A DNA stretch of 64,000 nt, taken from the NCBI GenBank assembly GCA_963792485.1, contig CAWBWL010000007.1, forward strand, positions 62,001 through 126,000, read 5' to 3'. Origin of the DNA: JANOYJ01 sp963792485 (GTDB taxonomy: Bacteria; Pseudomonadota; Alphaproteobacteria; Rhizobiales; Rhizobiaceae). Shown piece after piece: positions 63,780-64,000 of the stretch. Both the position numbers and the translations under genes were made by a program. A model generated the notes under the pieces. The model was not told the DNA's origin. It did no database searches and was given only the letters and a program-made list of their open reading frames with translations. Every line of letters starts with the position of its first letter. Position 1 is the first letter of the stretch.

Positions 63780-64000
63780 TCAGGCAATCAGCCGCGCCAG
63801 AAGCACGACAACGATTGCGCCGACTGTAGATGTGATGATTTGGGAAAGCAGCGCATTGCCGCCAATATTGATGCCAAGCGCGCCAAAGAGATAGCCGCCG
63901 ACAAATGCGCCAATCACGCCGGTGATCAGGTAACGGACCAACCCGCCGCCGCCAACGATGAAGCTTGCCAGAAAACCGGCCACAAGTCCGATGGCGAGGA
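63780..64000 (-). CDS. GlsB/YeaQ/YmgE-type membrane protein, 5' end outside the window
   Basis: At least 72 residues. The reading frame is open to the end of the window (LAIGLVAGFLASFIVGGGG...), and the family N-terminus (IGLVAG) is reached only at 64000, so the start lies beyond it. It has GVIGAFVGGYLFGALG and STVGAIVVVLLARLIA. The GTG at 63983 is internal to the conserved first helix and unlikely to be the start. Confidence 0.8.
   Translation of the reverse strand, partial: LAIGLVAGFLASFIVGGGGLVRYLITGVIGAFVGGYLFGALGINIGGNALLSQIITSTVGAIVVVLLARLIA

Overview
This 64 kb window looks like chromosomal DNA of an alphaproteobacterium, most likely Hyphomicrobiales (Rhizobiales). The basis is gene content and order: a one-strand nuoA-N operon behind a tRNA-Val, clpP-clpX-lon, the dusB-ntrB-ntrC-ntrY-ntrX-dat-hfq-hflX block, a fused ispDF followed by a cinA-type gene, and lipA beside a COQ10-like gene. 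Base composition is GC-rich. Family and genus cannot be fixed from the sequence alone. No plasmid, phage, CRISPR or rRNA locus was seen.

Layout. 1-8.2 kb: a PD-(D/E)XK-type DUF2161 gene with copies of a GC-rich palindromic repeat on both sides, an acyl-CoA dehydrogenase and a beta-keto acid cleavage enzyme separated by a perfect 53-bp inverted repeat, a TerC-type membrane protein, then proS-lolC-lolD. 8.2-29.3 kb: one minus-strand transcription unit running nuoA to nuoN and on through birA, an RNase J gene, methylmalonyl-CoA epimerase and DUF1467, with a good intrinsic terminator behind it. The nuo operon carries non-canonical genes: a four-helix-bundle (23S intervening-sequence type) gene between nuoC and nuoD with heptamer-built inverted repeats on both sides; a Uma2-family nuclease and a small membrane protein between nuoD and nuoE; and a pentapeptide-repeat protein, a helix-hairpin-helix protein resembling the NuoE tail, and a DUF3291 protein between nuoF and nuoG. 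29.5-29.9 kb: divergent tRNA-Val and tRNA-Asp. 29.9-36.5 kb: a trehalose/maltose-type (Thu-like) sugar ABC operon, its LacI-family regulator and thuA, with matching operator palindromes. 36.6-42.6 kb: a DUF922 lipoprotein, lon, clpX, clpP and a small unknown. 42.7-46.9 kb: a P450/cupin pair, a small Sm-like candidate protein, metZ and an unknown. 47-57.3 kb: hflX, hfq, D-amino acid transaminase, and the two nitrogen two-component systems with dusB. 57.4-64 kb: ispDF, a frameshifted cinA, a transporter-like protein lacking the usual spermidine-synthase half, a COQ10-like gene, lipA, an acyltransferase and two GlsB-type membrane proteins, the last cut by the window end.

The genes are mostly housekeeping: respiration (complex I), protein quality control, post-transcriptional control (Hfq, HflX, RNase J), nitrogen regulation, isoprenoid and lipoate synthesis. 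Junctions are very tight: many ATGA/GTGA overlaps, and several convergent pairs whose stop codons touch or overlap.

Two cautions. First, at least nine genes, several of them normally essential, contain single-base indels that break an otherwise intact frame (DUF2161, acyl-CoA dehydrogenase, BKACE, nuoJ, nuoH, nuoG, the pentapeptide gene, cinA, probably thuF). The coding signal continues normally in the new frame, so sequencing or assembly errors are the likeliest cause. Second, three unrelated inverted-repeat elements each sit on or directly beside a stop codon, a pattern worth following up.
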